From Vitis vinifera (lineage: Eukaryota > Streptophyta > Magnoliopsida > Vitales > Vitaceae): DNA of 64,000 nt. Each line of letters starts with the position of its first letter. Position 1 is the stretch's first letter. The stretch is taken from NCBI RefSeq assembly GCF_030704535.1, contig NC_081812.1, positions 21,923,501-21,987,500 of the forward strand, in the 5' to 3' direction. A model generated the notes under the pieces. That model made no database searches. It was not told the DNA's origin and saw only the letters and a program-made list of their open reading frames with translations. The translations under genes and the position numbers were made by a program. Positions 1-12,754 of this stretch are shown in pieces.

Positions 1-355
1 TATGCATCTATAAAAAATATTAATTTTATAAGTGTATGTTTATTATTAAATTATATCAAATATTATTTGATAATAATATTATTATATTCAATTATAATAT
101 ATCTAATTTAAAAATATATGTAATATTAAAATTGTATTATATTTAATTCAATCGTATTAAATGATATAAAATAAATTATGATATATGTATAATTTTTTAA
201 TATTTAAGTAATATGTTAATGATGTTAAAAACATTATGAAAAAAATTATCATGTTAATTTTTATATTTTTTTATGATCAATTAAATAATTTTTTTATTTA
301 ATTATAAAATAATTATAATTAATTTGTTCTTTAAAATATTCTTTTAATATTTTGT

Positions 356-404
<49 letters not shown>

Positions 405-660
405 ATGTAATATATTTTAAAAGGGCAAACTTTTCAGGTTAACCTTTTGTTTGGGGTTAAGTCCCCTCATTTATAGAAAGTTCAAAATTTTGAGTTTTGA
501 ACCCCAAAATATTGGTGAAAATTGATAAAACGCCTAAAAATAGATGAAAATTCTGATAAATTACCAAAATATCGGTACCTCAATATTTCTACCTTATATA
601 TCATGTTGAGGTCCACCGATACTTGATATTTCAGCAATATATCGCTGAAATATAAAGATA
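1..660. repeat. AT-rich dispersed repeat, copy 1, with (TA)n microsatellite
   Basis: Very AT-rich stretch downstream of the phosphatase gene. Positions about 1-430 align by eye with 16220-16600 in the same orientation, sharing long words such as tttattattaaatta and aaaattat blocks in the same order. After both stretches comes a short GC-richer tail containing gttgaaccccaaaa and ending in 'gatat'-rich sequence. A pure TA run lies at about 363-400. No coding potential is convincing. The class of element is not identified; it is probably a decayed transposon shared with the copy in front of the SET-domain gene. Confidence 0.55.
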
Positions 661-840
661 TTTTAATCCTTGGTTTGCATACATTACAAAAGAATTTACA
701 CAAGAAATGGAGACAAACAGATAGTTTCCTGTTGCTAGGCAACAACGTATGATCTACAAAATGAAGATGGAGCATATTCCAGCTAGAACTTATAAAATCC
801 TGGAAATCTATATACCATATATTTTAGTACTATCAAGCCA

Positions 841-3800
841 CTACAGGTTCAGTTGAGAGAACATGGATGGAACAAGATCAACCACCGACCATGCAAGGCC
901 TGCATATTGAAGGAACCTAATACCTGTATCCACATCAAATGAGTCTTGGTGGGAGAAAAATAAGAGTTTCTGGATATACCCCAATTGCTTGCTTTCATCT
1001 GATTTTTTACCGGAGACTGATCCCTTCAGGGATGGGACATAGATGGTTGATCTTATTGGGATGCCCAAAGTATTGGAGACTACAGGAAGAATCCATTTAG
1101 CAAGGGCCTTGCTGCAGAACTTCACAAGAAGGATAGTTGGAATTCCTATGAGCATTCTTCCAATAAAGGCAGGGATTGAAAGTTGTGGGGTAAAGATGCG
1201 TGAGACGTCTTCATGGTGAAACTGGTGGTAGGTCTGTTGGATCCCGGAAACCTGAATAACATTGTCTAGCAGTTTATTCAAATCCACAAGATATGAGATA
1301 GCAGGCATATTTCGATTCTATGAACCGAGCAATGTTTCAGATGCAGGCAGCAAAGCAAGTTTTTGTCATGACAAGGCATTCATGTTAGTTAATGCGCTAG
1401 AAATCATAAGCTTAACACGAGATAACTAAAGAAAATATTGAGCAAGAGTGACCCATTCAAACCCCACACACCCCCATATCCTGCCTGTCTAATCGAATGT
1501 ATTCTAAAAAGTAAGCAAGACAAAGACAAAATAAGTTCAACATAGAAAAAGGAAAGGCCTGCATATTTGGATACCAAATTCCACCCCAACCTGCCCAGCA
1601 AGCCTAAGATAACTTAACCAGAGACAGAATAATGGGAAGACATGCAATGAGGTTGCTGGAATTGGAACCTTCCATATGCAGGGTGAAGCTATGAGACACA
1701 TGACATGCCTATAGAAAACCACTGAAAGTTAATTGTTTTTTCCTTTTGGCTAAACGATACAAGAAACCAAATCCTAAGAAGCATGGTTGAAGTAGTTTTG
1801 TTATTGAAAAGGAAAAGATCAATGCCTTCAGCATCGAGAAATAAATCTCTTTCTCTTTCTCTCTCTCTCTCTCTCTTTGTGCATTGTTGTTAGCTCCTAA
1901 CATTGAGAGTGCAATGAAGAGATATATAAGGGAAGTACTCAAGTAACACTACTAAGAGCAAAAGACTCTCTTTCTCTCTCTTGGGCCTTGGCATTGTTGT
2001 GGGTTTTAATATTGTAAGTACAATGAAGAGATAAAGCGGGCATATTCAAGCAACACCACTAAAAGCAAAGGACTCTCTCTCGGCATTGTTGTCAAATAAG
2101 CCCATGATTTTCATCTCTCTATCTCTTGGCATTGTTTTCTGGTTTTAACATAGTAAGTGCAATGAAGTGATATAGGGGAAGCTTTCAAGAAACACCTCTA
2201 AAAGCAAAGGACTCATTTTCTCTCTCTGTCTACTTCTAGCATTGCGAATGCAATAGGTACATAGGGGAAGTATTCAATTAATTTTGCACCACTAAAAGCA
2301 AGGGACTTTCAGAAATTAAACTAAGCAATAATTCAAATTTTAAACTGAGAAAAAATTGGGGATCCATGCTTACAATTCCCAATGCAACACCATTGAAAGC
2401 CGTATGGAACTCATAGCTTGGAGTTGGAAACTCAGGTGTTGGATAAGCGAAGAGCAAAACTAAGCTCAGGGCAGCCCAAAAGGGAGTAACTGCAATAGAA
2501 GCAGAGTGGGCACTTGGTTAAAAAAACAAATAGAAAACGTAACCAGTTCCAAAACACAACATGTAAGAAGTTGAAGAATAGATGCCAACCGTATTAACTT
2601 GAAGTATACACAAAAATGGGTTTTATAATGTCAATTTTTCCCTTGTTGGGAATTGAACCCGGCAACTTTGATATCCCCACCAAACCCCTTGCCACTTGAG
2701 CCAGGCCTCAAGGGTGGGTTTCACCAATATCTAGCCCTCAAATTTTTTTTTTCCTTTTTGTGGAAATAGACTATGAAGCAGAGCATTTACAAATTTTGTT
2801 GAAAGATGAACCATAATAATCTTCAAATCCAAACTTTGTAACATATAAGAAAATTTGACCTCCAAATGATAGACTCTATATTACAAATGTCTTTCTTAAT
2901 TAAACAATTTGTTGTTCTATTTGTTTCCCTAGAAATATGACAATAATTGTAAATATTTAGATCCTCAGTTGTCTTCCAAATATCCTCAATTAATAACACA
3001 ATAGAACTATAAATGTTAACACTTTTTATTACAACAATCTATCACTATTTTTGAATCACCTTCAATTTCTAGGGTTAAGAACCCATTGTTCTTAGTAGCT
3101 AACACACCATCTCTTAAAACCATACATTCCGCAATTATTATTGATGCATCACCTACAATTTGAAACCATGAAAGCACTACTAGAAGCATACTTACCATTT
3201 TGCCCTGAGACTATAAAATTGTCAACATATTCATGCATTGTAAGCCAAAATGCAAGGATCGCCAATCCAATAGCAAGACCACCTATGATGTCGACCAAAC
3301 TGTGCATTCCAAGGTAAATTCTTCCTAACAAAAGAACCAAATTTCAGTTTGGGAGTGAAAGGAGAAGAAAACTCATAAGCAAGCTCAAGGGCTAGCACGA
3401 AGGGCAAGACTTAGGAAAGAAATTGAAATATACCCGTGCCAATGAGGGCCACAAGCAAGCACACCATGCTGACCCCAGCCAATATCATAACAGCATCTCT
3501 ATTGTGGGCATAAGAAAGGACATAGTGCAAAAGGTATCTGGAGCAGGCCAAAGCCAAGAGAAAATAATCACTACATTTAATCATGATTTTACAATGACAA
3601 TTTGTGAGGTGAAGCATTTCATTTGCTCGAGCCTTGATATTATAAACAGATAAACATATATAGCCTAGTATTTTTATATTTCAATATATACAAATTAGCA
3701 ATATAATAAACATATTTGTGTCTTTCGGGAGCCAATGACTAACATTGATGGTGGCTTCTGTGCATTGTATACCATGATCCACTATTGCGCAAATAGCATT

Positions 3801-5448
3801 CCCTACTGCAGGTGGAATTTTTCCTCATTTTATGAAGGGCATTGTTAATCCATTGTTAAAACCTCAGTTAATCTAAAAGCATTATGAGTTTCATATAATT
3901 TGAACAAATTTTCTGACAACACTTATAGCTTCTCTATCAACCCTACGGACATAGACCTCTCCATGTTTCATGAATCATGACATAAATCCAATGCCCATAC
4001 GCAAACATACCTTTATTATCTTTAGGCATTTTTACAATAAAATCATGCCTCAAGGCTTATGCTTCAAGAGACCAAATGCTGTGTTATTGAACCCTCCTAA
4101 ATCACATGCAGCTCGCCTCAAGTCCCATAATCTTCTAGTTCGTTTAGTTTTGCATTAAAGACGTATTACTTTGGTAATAAAGGGATAGGATCCAACTATT
4201 ATGTGGTTTTACTTAGTACCTAGAAGGTAAAGAAAAAAAAAAGAATCAATTCTATCATATGATTTAAACCATGCAACTCCAATAACGCTTTTCTCCAAAA
4301 CAGTCATAACAATTCTCCAACCACTCAAAATATAAACTAATGCTAATCAAAAGGATTGATGATCATAGAAAGATCGAGACCCTTCAAATGATAGTTGTTG
4401 ATCATCTTATTACTCACATAGCATGACTTTAATACAGAACTTGGAAAACTATGACTGCAATGGGATGTGATTTGAGCCAAATCACATTAAATCCATCTTT
4501 GCTTCAAGAAATCATGAAAAAAAACTAGACATGTATGGAAAAAATATCAATACCCGGATAAGCAAACTGTGTTAAGAGTGTGGGAAGAAGGCAATCCATA
4601 TTCCATTGCATTCTCCTTCTCATCTTTTGTGGCAGTCACCCTTCTAACAGGTGGGCAACTTGGTCTAGGAGCTGATACCGAATCCTACAACATATGAACA
4701 CCCATACAAATAGCTTCATAACTACATTTCTTAGGCATCTTTTGCTTATCATTTTCAAAGTGCTTTTATTGCGTCCCAGAGCAAACATTGCATTGATTTC
4801 ACCCCTAAAAAGTAACCAAAGTACTTCCAAAATGCTAACCAACCATACCAAACTATCTACAAACAACACAATATTGAAAATTACCTTTATACAGTTCCCT
4901 AAATAATCACAGAAAGCCATCAACAGGGTCATCTGCCTTGCTAATCTGACATGACCGCTCTACAATATTTCCACCAACACATAAAATAAAACATTGAATC
5001 CAATCCTTGAATTGTTGATACAAAAGATTTTCTTAAAACCCCATGTGCACATGAACAATTATCACAAAGATTGAGTGGAAAGTAACATACCCAGAAAAGA
5101 AGGGGAAGAAAAGCAGTGTAGAAAGGCACGGAAACGACACAAGACAACCCAGAAAACAAGGCATCCAAGAATCCATGCTGAAATTTCTGCAAAACCCATC
5201 AAACCAAAGCCCCCAAAAAAATCAAACAAAATAAAAATAAACAGCCAAAATTAGACAAAATTTCAAATTAAGAAAAATGATCAAACCTGGATCTGAAGGA
5301 TGAGAGGAGTGCCCGTGAGGACATGGCGCGATACCCATGGTTGTGTGAAAGATCTAAGCTTCTGGGTCACATTCAATGTTGACGATATTACAATCCAGGA
5401 AACTATAACACAAATAGAAACTCCCTGCCACATGGGTATGCTCTCCAT
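841..5448 (-). CDS. LPPD: Long-chain-base-1-phosphate / lipid phosphate phosphatase, LPP-delta type (8 exons, 407 aa)
   Basis: Exons in coding order: 5287-5448, 5091-5186, 4885-4959, 4554-4684, 3434-3537, 3196-3324, 2374-2489, 841-1251; they join in frame with GT-AG introns to 1224 nt. The PAP2 phosphatase signature is complete: C1 KDSVSAPRP (K111 to R118-P119), C2 PSSH (143-146, with the catalytic-motif His146), and C3 RIYLGMHSLVD (R191, nucleophile-type His197, Asp201). Several hydrophobic segments flank these motifs, as expected for a multipass ER membrane enzyme that dephosphorylates sphingoid-base phosphates. Length and order match the plant LPP-delta family (Arabidopsis about 416 aa). 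The start is set at ATG 5448 because the protein then begins MESIPMWQ, like its homologues; the open frame extends 19 codons further upstream. Introns carry a SINE, a LINE RNase H relic and a minisatellite. Substrate is inferred from family. Confidence 0.93.
1840..2320. repeat. Degenerate minisatellite in LPPD intron 7
   Basis: Four imperfect units of roughly 90-140 bp, each built as a CT-rich run, gcattgttg, a 'taagtgcaatgaagagata' type word and 'ctaaaagcaaaggactc'. The 'gcaatgaa' landmark recurs near 1911, 2020, 2160 and 2250. The CT-rich runs vary in length between units. The array is wholly intronic (intron 1252-2373) and non-coding. Confidence 0.7.
2630..2722 (-). mobile_element. tRNA-derived SINE, inverted, in LPPD intron 6
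   Basis: Read on the minus strand the segment has an A-box-like word (ggcctggctcaagtgg) followed by a B-box-like word (gggttcaattccc), the internal Pol III promoter layout of tRNA-derived SINEs. It shares cccttgaggcctggct and the same spacing with the better preserved plus-strand copy at 56371-56473. I could not define target-site duplications here, so the edges are approximate. Confidence 0.65.
2830..3190 (-). pseudogene. Relic of a LINE-type RNase H domain in LPPD intron 6
   Basis: On the minus strand the translation contains AECMVLRDGV and LEIEGDSKIVID, the RNase H-like core found at the C-terminus of some plant LINEs. After a frameshift near 3015 the match resumes with SSIVLLIEDIWK and YCHISRETNRTTN, the usual C-terminal part of the same domain (typically H-x-x-REAN). 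Stops and the frameshift show it is dead. It lies antisense to nothing and sense with LPPD, inside intron 2490-3195, and would be removed by splicing. Confidence 0.7.
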
Positions 5449-6929
5449 TCCCTCCTCCCCTCTTGATACCCACCAAAAAATGGAATTCAACAAACAATGA
5501 GACACACAGAAATAAAAAAGCTAAAGAAAAACTATTTGACCTTTGGAGGATAGGTTTGGTTCTTCAATTTCTTCAGTTAAGATTTTTCTATTTTTTTTTT
5601 TAAATATTTTTTTAAATTATGACATTTTTGACGGCCACACATAACCTTGTTGGATTTGGCTGGCAGAGAGCAGAACATTCGGCAAAAAATAATTAAAAAT
5701 TAAATTAAATTAAAAACCCAAAACGTAGGTTGAAATGTCGTCCGACTTCCAAAAGGAAAAACCATAATATTGTTTTAAATCATATAATATAAAATTTATA
5801 TATATATTTCCAATTTATAATAATTTATATTATTGAAATTAATTAATAAATTAAAGCGTGTGTACTGAAGTGGGTAGAGAGAGCTGTCAGAGTCTTTGCC
5901 TGGAAGAGTCCTGATTCCTTCGTGAGAGTTGTGCAAATTGGACCGTTTTCAATTTTTCTTTAAAGTAGAAAAATCAAAAGCTTGCCTTTTATTAATTATT
6001 TAGTCATTGTTGGGATTGACCTTTTCTTAAGCCAAACGGTATGTTTTAAGGATATCTATATTTTATTAGAATATAAATAATTCAATATGTAATATTATTT
6101 TTTCAACCACTTCCATTATATTTCTTATTTACAAATAATTGACAATTAAATATGTTAATAAATGATTAATAATTAATATTATTTAGTCGATTAAGAAGCA
6201 TGTTATACATATTAAGTCTGAATCCTATAAACTTAAATTTTTAACAAAATTGATAGTTCAATATGATATCAGAGTTTGATTTAACGAATGAGTTCAAGTC
6301 GTATTCGTGTAATTTACATGATATACATATTGAGTTCAAATTTTATAAATTTAAACTTTTAAGAAATTTGTTAATTCAACATAGTCTATATGAGTTAATT
6401 TCATTTATTTTTTTTTAAGGTTTTAACTAAATGTAATTTTAGTATATATATTTTTAGCATCTCTTTTACATAATCTTATTTATTATACTTAACAATATTT
6501 TGATTTAATTAATTCATTTGCCAAAAAAGTTCTTAAGAGATTTTTTTGAGATAAAATAATAAATAAAATATATAATTAGTCATATAATCATATGATTACA
6601 TAAATGTTTTTTATTAAACATCCTTAAGTAAGGATATAAGAGGATTAACGGAACTAACTCATTTTGAGTAATTGATGAAATTACAAATGGGATTAGTGTT
6701 ACGAGTTTGAGAAAATATCAAATATATAGAGGTGGACGCATCTCCTCTTATCTTTATTATTATTATTATTTATCTTCTGTATCAATCTTATCATGTAAAC
6801 AAAGAATCACGGGTTTTTCAAACCACCTTTTTTTTTATTATTATTATCTTCATATTCTTTAAGTATTTTAAAATTACGGTTCAAAGTTCAAGTTGCCTAA
6901 AGTATAAATTTTGTCTAAGTAATGTAATT
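5449..6929. other. Gene-free AT-rich spacer upstream of LPPD
   Basis: No frame longer than about 70 codons and no recognisable protein. The proximal 150-500 bp must hold the LPPD promoter and leader, but I see no confident TATA box or other element that I would place. Several homopolymer runs. Confidence 0.5.
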
Positions 6930-8640
6930 TGAATGGAAAATAGTGGTTAGGGTATGAAAAGTAAAACTAAAATATGGAACAATGTGACTAAGACTAAAAA
7001 ACTTTTTTACTTTTCTCTAAACTTTTTGCTTTTTAAATCACGAGAGTTTTCATGTTATAAAGTGTGTGATTTAGGTTTGAAGTTTTATGCACAACGCTAA
7101 AAGTTATATTTCAAATTCAAGATAGCAAAATGCCAAACAAGGTCTTAATTCTATATAAAATACTAAATAGGATGTTTCCTAACCACAAGATTCGGTATTC
7201 GGCCAACAACAACGTCGGTGAAAACTAATTACATGGGCCCAACTGTAGGGCCCACTTTGGAGCCTGGTTGCCTCCATGGCAAACGACCAAGGAAAAGCCA
7301 TTAAGTACTAGTACATTATCCCCTACTTTTTATTTTATTTTTGTTATTTCATTAAAAAAAAAATAATCGGGATGAAAAATCCAAAATTTGTAAATCTTAC
7401 CCTTTCCATTTTTTAACCTGAAAAGAATTCCATTTGCATTATTTGTATATATATTTAAAAAAAAAGATTATTTTTATGATAAAATAATAAGGATATTTTT
7501 GTTCAAAATTAATAATTTTTAAGATAAAAATAATAAATGGTTAAAATTACAAATTAGGTTGGTTTCATGTTTTTTATTTATCTTGTATAGTATTTACTAG
7601 TCTATTTTCATTATATGTATTTTTCTTATTGATCTAAAATATTTAAAAAATATTTACAATAACTTTTCTTATTTAATAAATAAATTTAATATCATAATAA
7701 TATATCAACTTCAAAAATATTTTATAAAAAAAAAAGAATCTTTATTGATTAAAAATTTCGAAAACTTCCCAACAAAGTTACACTCAACACTATCATCAAT
7801 CATGTTGTTGAAAATTAATAAATGGTCCAAAAATCACATGTGAAATGATGAAATATTCAAAAATATTAATTATGGTGTAGTGGAATAATGTCAGATCCCA
7901 CCCAATTCACGATCAAAGCCCAATTTATATATATATATTAATTTTAATTGTAACAAGGCAGCACCGTTTCAATTTGGGTTTTTCACTCTCCTGTACGTAA
8001 ACCCCAAGTGGAACACTTTCTTTGGATAAACCATCCATTTACAGTCTATATATTATGTTGTGGTATAAGAATCAATTCACTGTAAAGTTTAATAAAATAA
8101 TGGTTAATTACATTTCATTTATGACTGACGTTTTTGTTAAATATATTTAACGTCAATTGATTTAAAATTTTATCAAATATCTCTACTATTATTTTCACTC
8201 ATTTGTCATTTTATTTAAAATAAATGAGATATTTTATAAAATTTCAAACTAATACCGTCAATGCCTAACAAAATTTTAAAATAATAAATAAAATTAACTC
8301 CTAAAATGATAAATGATGAACCATGTTAAAAGTTAGTAGATTACATACTTTCTCGACCCACAAACACATATTAATAGAAATTAATACAAACTATTTTGTG
8401 TTGTAATCATTGAAATAGCCATCATTTTAGCTTAGAAATAAAATCATATTACATGTTAAATAAAAAGAGCAACCTATTTTTTTAAAAAAAAATAAAAAAA
8501 TAACTTAATTATTACAAATATATATATTTTCTTTTAACTACACACTTCTCTACCCTTCATAACATATCTCCTCAAGTCGGGAATGTGGATATTTGAGTTA
8601 TAGCTCTTTCAGTTTTTGGTGTCAATGTTAAGGATATGTG
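6930..8640. repeat. Segmental duplication, copy A (decayed copy of the region downstream of the MS2-like gene)
   Basis: Aligns by eye in direct orientation with about 8790-10045. Shared blocks in order include tttaggtttgaagttttatg, ctaattacatgggcccaa with gagcctggttgcctccatg, cacccaattcac, caattgatttaaaatttta and aaataaaaagagcaacc. The offset falls from 1848 bp at the left (7002 vs 8850) to 1423 bp at the right (8553 vs 9976), so copy A has gained or copy B lost about 425 bp. The right end contains a broken copy of the final MS2 exon, listed separately. Confidence 0.85.
8534..8612 (-). pseudogene. Truncated copy of the last exon of the MS2-like reductase
   Basis: The minus strand reads SNIHIPDLRRYVMKGR followed by EVCS and a TAA, against [16 protein letters not shown] and an immediate TGA in the functional exon at 9969-10122. 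The real stop codon has changed to a sense codon, the upstream half of the exon is not recognisable, and there is no acceptor site leading into it. It is the coding end of duplication copy A and is not expected to be expressed. Confidence 0.85.
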
Positions 8641-8789
8641 AAAATATATTTTTGTGTTGATACAATGTCTTACCTAAACATGATTGAATAGTATTGATTT
8701 ATATGCACGTAACTTAGCATTAATCAACTTGTTGGGAAAGTGTTGGCATTGTTGCTTGTGATTTTATGTGTTAGTTGATAGAATTAAAT

Positions 8790-9968
8790 AATAATAATAA
8801 TAATTAAAAAAAAAACTAAAACATGAAGCATGTGTCTAAGAGTAAAAAACTTTTTTACTTTTCTCTAAACTTTTTCTTTTTAAATCACAAGAGTTTTCAT
8901 GTTATAAAGTGTGGGATTTAGGTTTGAAGTTTTATGCACATCACTAAAAGTTATATTTCAACTTCAAAATACTTCATTTTAGTGTGTAGCAAATTCCAAA
9001 CAAGGTCTTAATTTTGTATCAAATAGGATGTTTCCTAAATCCTAGCCACAAGATTTGATTGGGCCAACAACAATGTCGGTGAAAACTAATTACATGGGCC
9101 CAATTGTAGGGCCCACTTTGGAGCCTGGTTGCCTCCATGACGAACGACCAAGAAAAAGGCAAGTACCAGTACATTATTGCCTAGTCTTTATTTTATTTTT
9201 ATTATTTCGTTAAAAAAAATTAATGGATTAAAAGGGATAAAAAAAATTCTAAAATTTTTAAATCTAATCCCTTCCATTTTTTAACTTGAAAAGAAATCTA
9301 TTTTTAATATACACACCTTTAATATTTTGATTATTTACATATATTTAAAAAAAAAGTTATTTTATAAGAAAATTTTAATTATTTTTATTCAAAATTAATA
9401 TATATATTTTTTTTAAAAAAAGTGAAGAATTAAAATTACAAATTATGTTGGTTTCATCTCTTTTAATCAAATAACCTTTAGAATGAAAGCAAGTGACTTT
9501 TTCTTTTTCTTTTTCTTTTTGTAAAGGCATGCAAAGTTGACGTTACACTCAACACCATTATCAATGGTGTTGTTGGAATTAATAAATGGGTCTCCAAGAC
9601 AAAATCCAAAAATCACAAGTGTGATGAGGCAAATGTTCAAAAATTATAATTTTGGTGTAGTGGAACAATGTGTGAGATCCCACCCAATTCACAATGAAAG
9701 CACAATTAATATATATTTATGAGTTCTGATCTTTTGAATAAATATATTTAATCTCAATTGATTTAAAATTTTAGCAAATATCTCTACTATCATTTTTATT
9801 TGTTATTTTCATTCATCTGTCATTTTATTTAAAATAAACGAGATATTTGATAAAATTTCAAATTAATAAAGTCAAATGCATCTTAAATAAAAAGAGCAAC
9901 CCTATATTTAAAAAAGAAAAAAAAGTAATTTAATTATTACAATTATATATTTTCTTTTAGGTACACAT
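8790..9968. repeat. Segmental duplication, copy B (3' flank of the MS2-like gene)
   Basis: Immediate 3' flank of the functional reductase gene and partner of copy A. The homology continues through the stop codon into the last exon to about 10045. Holds the likely 3' UTR and polyadenylation region of the reductase on the minus strand. No independent coding sequence; the short plus-strand frame around 9537-9722 is also spanned by non-coding homology in copy A. Confidence 0.8.
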
Positions 9969-12754
9969 TCATCTGCCCTTCATAACATGTCTCCTCAAGC
10001 CAGGAATGTGGACATTTGAGATATAGTCCTTCCAATCAATGCTTCCAACGTCAAATCCAAACTTGCTCTTCTCTTCTTCACACATGCAGTCCATCAATCT
10101 CTGTGTGTTGCTGTTATCAAATCTGAAAGTTTATATTCATTAGCCAAAAGCATTGTCTTCAACACGAGGACATAGCTATAGAAAAAATCAGGATGGTAAT
10201 TACCTTCCCCCATAGAATGTGTATGGCTGATATATGTCGGCCAAGTACTTGGCTTGCTTCACAGTTTTTTCGAGTTTCCGCAACAGCTTTCCAGTTTGGG
10301 AGGGCATAGCAGACAACCCACTTCTAAGAATGGCATCTCTCCAGAGGTGGGAGGAGAAATCTTCTATGGAGCTGAAGAGTTTCATGATGGGAACATGGAT
10401 TGGGTTCCCCTTATTGTCCAAGCATGGCGATGACTTGAAGTGCTCATAGAAATGGCTGGTCAGGTCTTGGAAAATTAACGGATTTACTACAGATGAAGCA
10501 ATCTGGTAGATGTTGGTTTCTGCTTTTCCAGACCCTCCATGCCTTGCCATGGCTGCCAGTGTCGCGTTCACAACCATGTCTGCCGGTACCTGCAGCAGAG
10601 TATCGCTCAAAATTTCTGGTTTGTTTATAAACTTTGTGGCTCTGTGTTTAGTAATGATGCTTACTACATCCAGGACGCCATTGGGGTCTGCTACAAAACC
10701 AGTGAGCTGACCTTTTCCATAGTAGAGAACTATGGGATCCATCATCCTGATAGAGGAAGAAAATTAAAGAGATGGTAATTGGATTCCACTAGTGGATGGT
10801 AATGGATTCGGGATTGACAAGATATGAAGAACCTGTTGCCTTCCATCCAGCCCGGGAATGGTTCTCTGCAAGTGCTTTCAATGACACTGGGACGAATTAT
10901 GACTACTGGTATTTCACCTCTCATTTGATCAATCACCATTTCTCCCATGGCTTTTGTGAACACGTAAGTGTCTTGCCATCCATGCTTCTTTGCCCTGATT
11001 GAATCAGAATCTTCATCAATTAAATTATTACATATCAGAAGTTCCAATCCATGAAAACAAATGGGGTTTATTTGTTTGGTTGGTGAGAAAGCAGGGGAGG
11101 TTCAAGAAATGAAAATTAGGAATCCTATAAGTACATCCATTTGGGGTTTAGATTCTTCGTACATTTTCTCTGCAACCAAACAAAGGATTGAAAGAAAAGA
11201 AATGGGGTTTGAAGTTCCAATCCATGAAGACAAATGGGGTTTGTTTTGTTTGGTTGGGGAGAAAGCAGGGGAGGTTCAAGAACTGAAAATTGGGACTCCT
11301 ACAAGAACCTCCATTTGGGGTTCAGATTCTTCCTGTATCTTCTCTGCAACCAAATGAAGGATTGAAGGAAAAAAAGCAACAAAATGCAGACTTATTACCT
11401 CTCTAAACCTAGTTCTTTCATTTTTTGAGCCAATGTACTGCCTTTAAAAGCTTCCTTTGAATCCAAAGCCAACTTGATTTCTGCTTCAATGTTCAGTGTA
11501 GGAAGGAGCCTTGGTGGTGCTTCAGAGATATTACTCTCTCTTGCTATGCTATCTCCTATGCAGAATGGCTTCTCCATGATTCTTCCTTGTCTTTGTCCAT
11601 TAACATAAGCTGCAAACACGGTCCCCCAAATCAGCCATGGCCACACAGGGAGGAAACCAATGAGGATAGTCTACAACTACATATATATATATAGATACCT
11701 GTTGATACTTGTAGGAAGAGCTTAAGTTTCTTGCAGTTCTTGGCAAAGTTCATGAGGTGACAAGGTCCTTTCGTATTAATGTCGATTGCAATGTCATATC
11801 TACAAAATGAAGAAGCCGATTGATGTATTGGACTGGAATTATAATCATAGTCGACATGAGGGCATGTATTCATGGTGGAGAGACTGCCATTACTAACCTT
11901 TCATCAAAAGTAGTATTAGCTGCAGAGTTTACAATTACATCGACTTCTTTGGCAATGGCTTCAGCAAAGTCTTTCTCCAATCCAAGACTAGATCCGCATA
12001 CGTCTCCCGCCACAGGAACCAGCTTGCTCAGCATGAAAGCTTGATAAGATTTTCCATAGGCTTGTTGGAGACAATCGAAGACCTCTGCATTTATGATCTA
12101 AACACAACCATATCTACTTAAGACCAAGAATGCAACTGAACAAAAGACGAGAATACTCTGATATGAAACATACTTCATTTTTTAGTCTTTCCATTGCAGC
12201 TTCCTGGTTTTTGGCCTTGATTAGGAGATATATTTTACCAACATCCGGTTCTGTCCTCAGAATCTTCTCAATGAGAACTGAACAAGAAATTTTTTTCCAT
12301 TGAGGTAATCTCAGAATTTTGATTTGGCAAAAAAAAAAAAAAAAAAAAAAAAACCTCCAATTTGAGCTGAAAAGGAAAGAAGATGAGTGGAACCACCTTT
12401 TGCTAGAAACCCAGTTGCCCCAGTGATGAGAAAACTTTTTCCTCTAAGAAAATTGTCAATTCCAATACCATCATTCATTTCCACAAATGGAGTAGTACTT
12501 GGACTTGGTGGACCATAAGGCACCAAGTCCTTCCCATTTGGAGACAAAACCAAGCTTCCAGCACTATGATCTTTGCTGGCCAACATTGATCTCTCTGATA
12601 AAACAGAAGAAACCCCACTTGATCTAACCCCATTCCCACTTGTTTGGCAATGCACTACACTCTTCCTCCTCTTCAAATGATCGCACCAACCTGAAAACTT
12701 GACTACCCTTTTGGTTGCAAATGAGGGAGAACTGAAGAACAAGGCTCCCATCAC
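9969..12754 (-). CDS. MS2: MS2-type fatty acyl reductase, plastidial (8 exons, 610 aa)
   Basis: Exons in coding order: 12397-12754, 12174-12277, 11898-12097, 11699-11799, 11399-11609, 10833-10994, 10204-10746, 9969-10122; all phases fit and total 1833 nt. The protein starts with a Ser/Lys/Arg-rich, acid-poor segment of about 45 residues resembling a plastid transit peptide. Then comes the NAD(P)H-binding Rossmann motif TGATGFLAK (111-119) and the short-chain-dehydrogenase pair Y335-x3-K339 in [11 protein letters not shown]-terminal FAR domain follows (about 490-610). Length agrees with Arabidopsis MALE STERILITY2 (616 aa), which reduces a fatty acyl-ACP to a fatty alcohol for sporopollenin in the tapetum. 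A second Met directly follows the first, so the start could be 12751. Function is inferred from family; tapetal expression is not visible in the sequence. Confidence 0.94.
11041..11386. repeat. 173-bp tandem duplication inside MS2 intron 5
   Basis: Two adjacent copies with a 173-bp period: gttccaatccatga starts at 11041 and at 11214, and gagaaagcaggggaggttca recurs at the same spacing, as does attgaa near the ends. The copies differ at scattered positions. The array fills most of intron 10995-11398. A plus-strand frame stays open through both copies (11061-11357), but it lies antisense within an intron and has no recognisable product. Confidence 0.9.

Noticed and set aside
11061-11357. 98-codon plus-strand frame inside MS2 intron 5
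   Set aside because: It lies antisense in an intron across a tandem duplication, has no recognisable domain, and the repeat period breaks the frame between copies.
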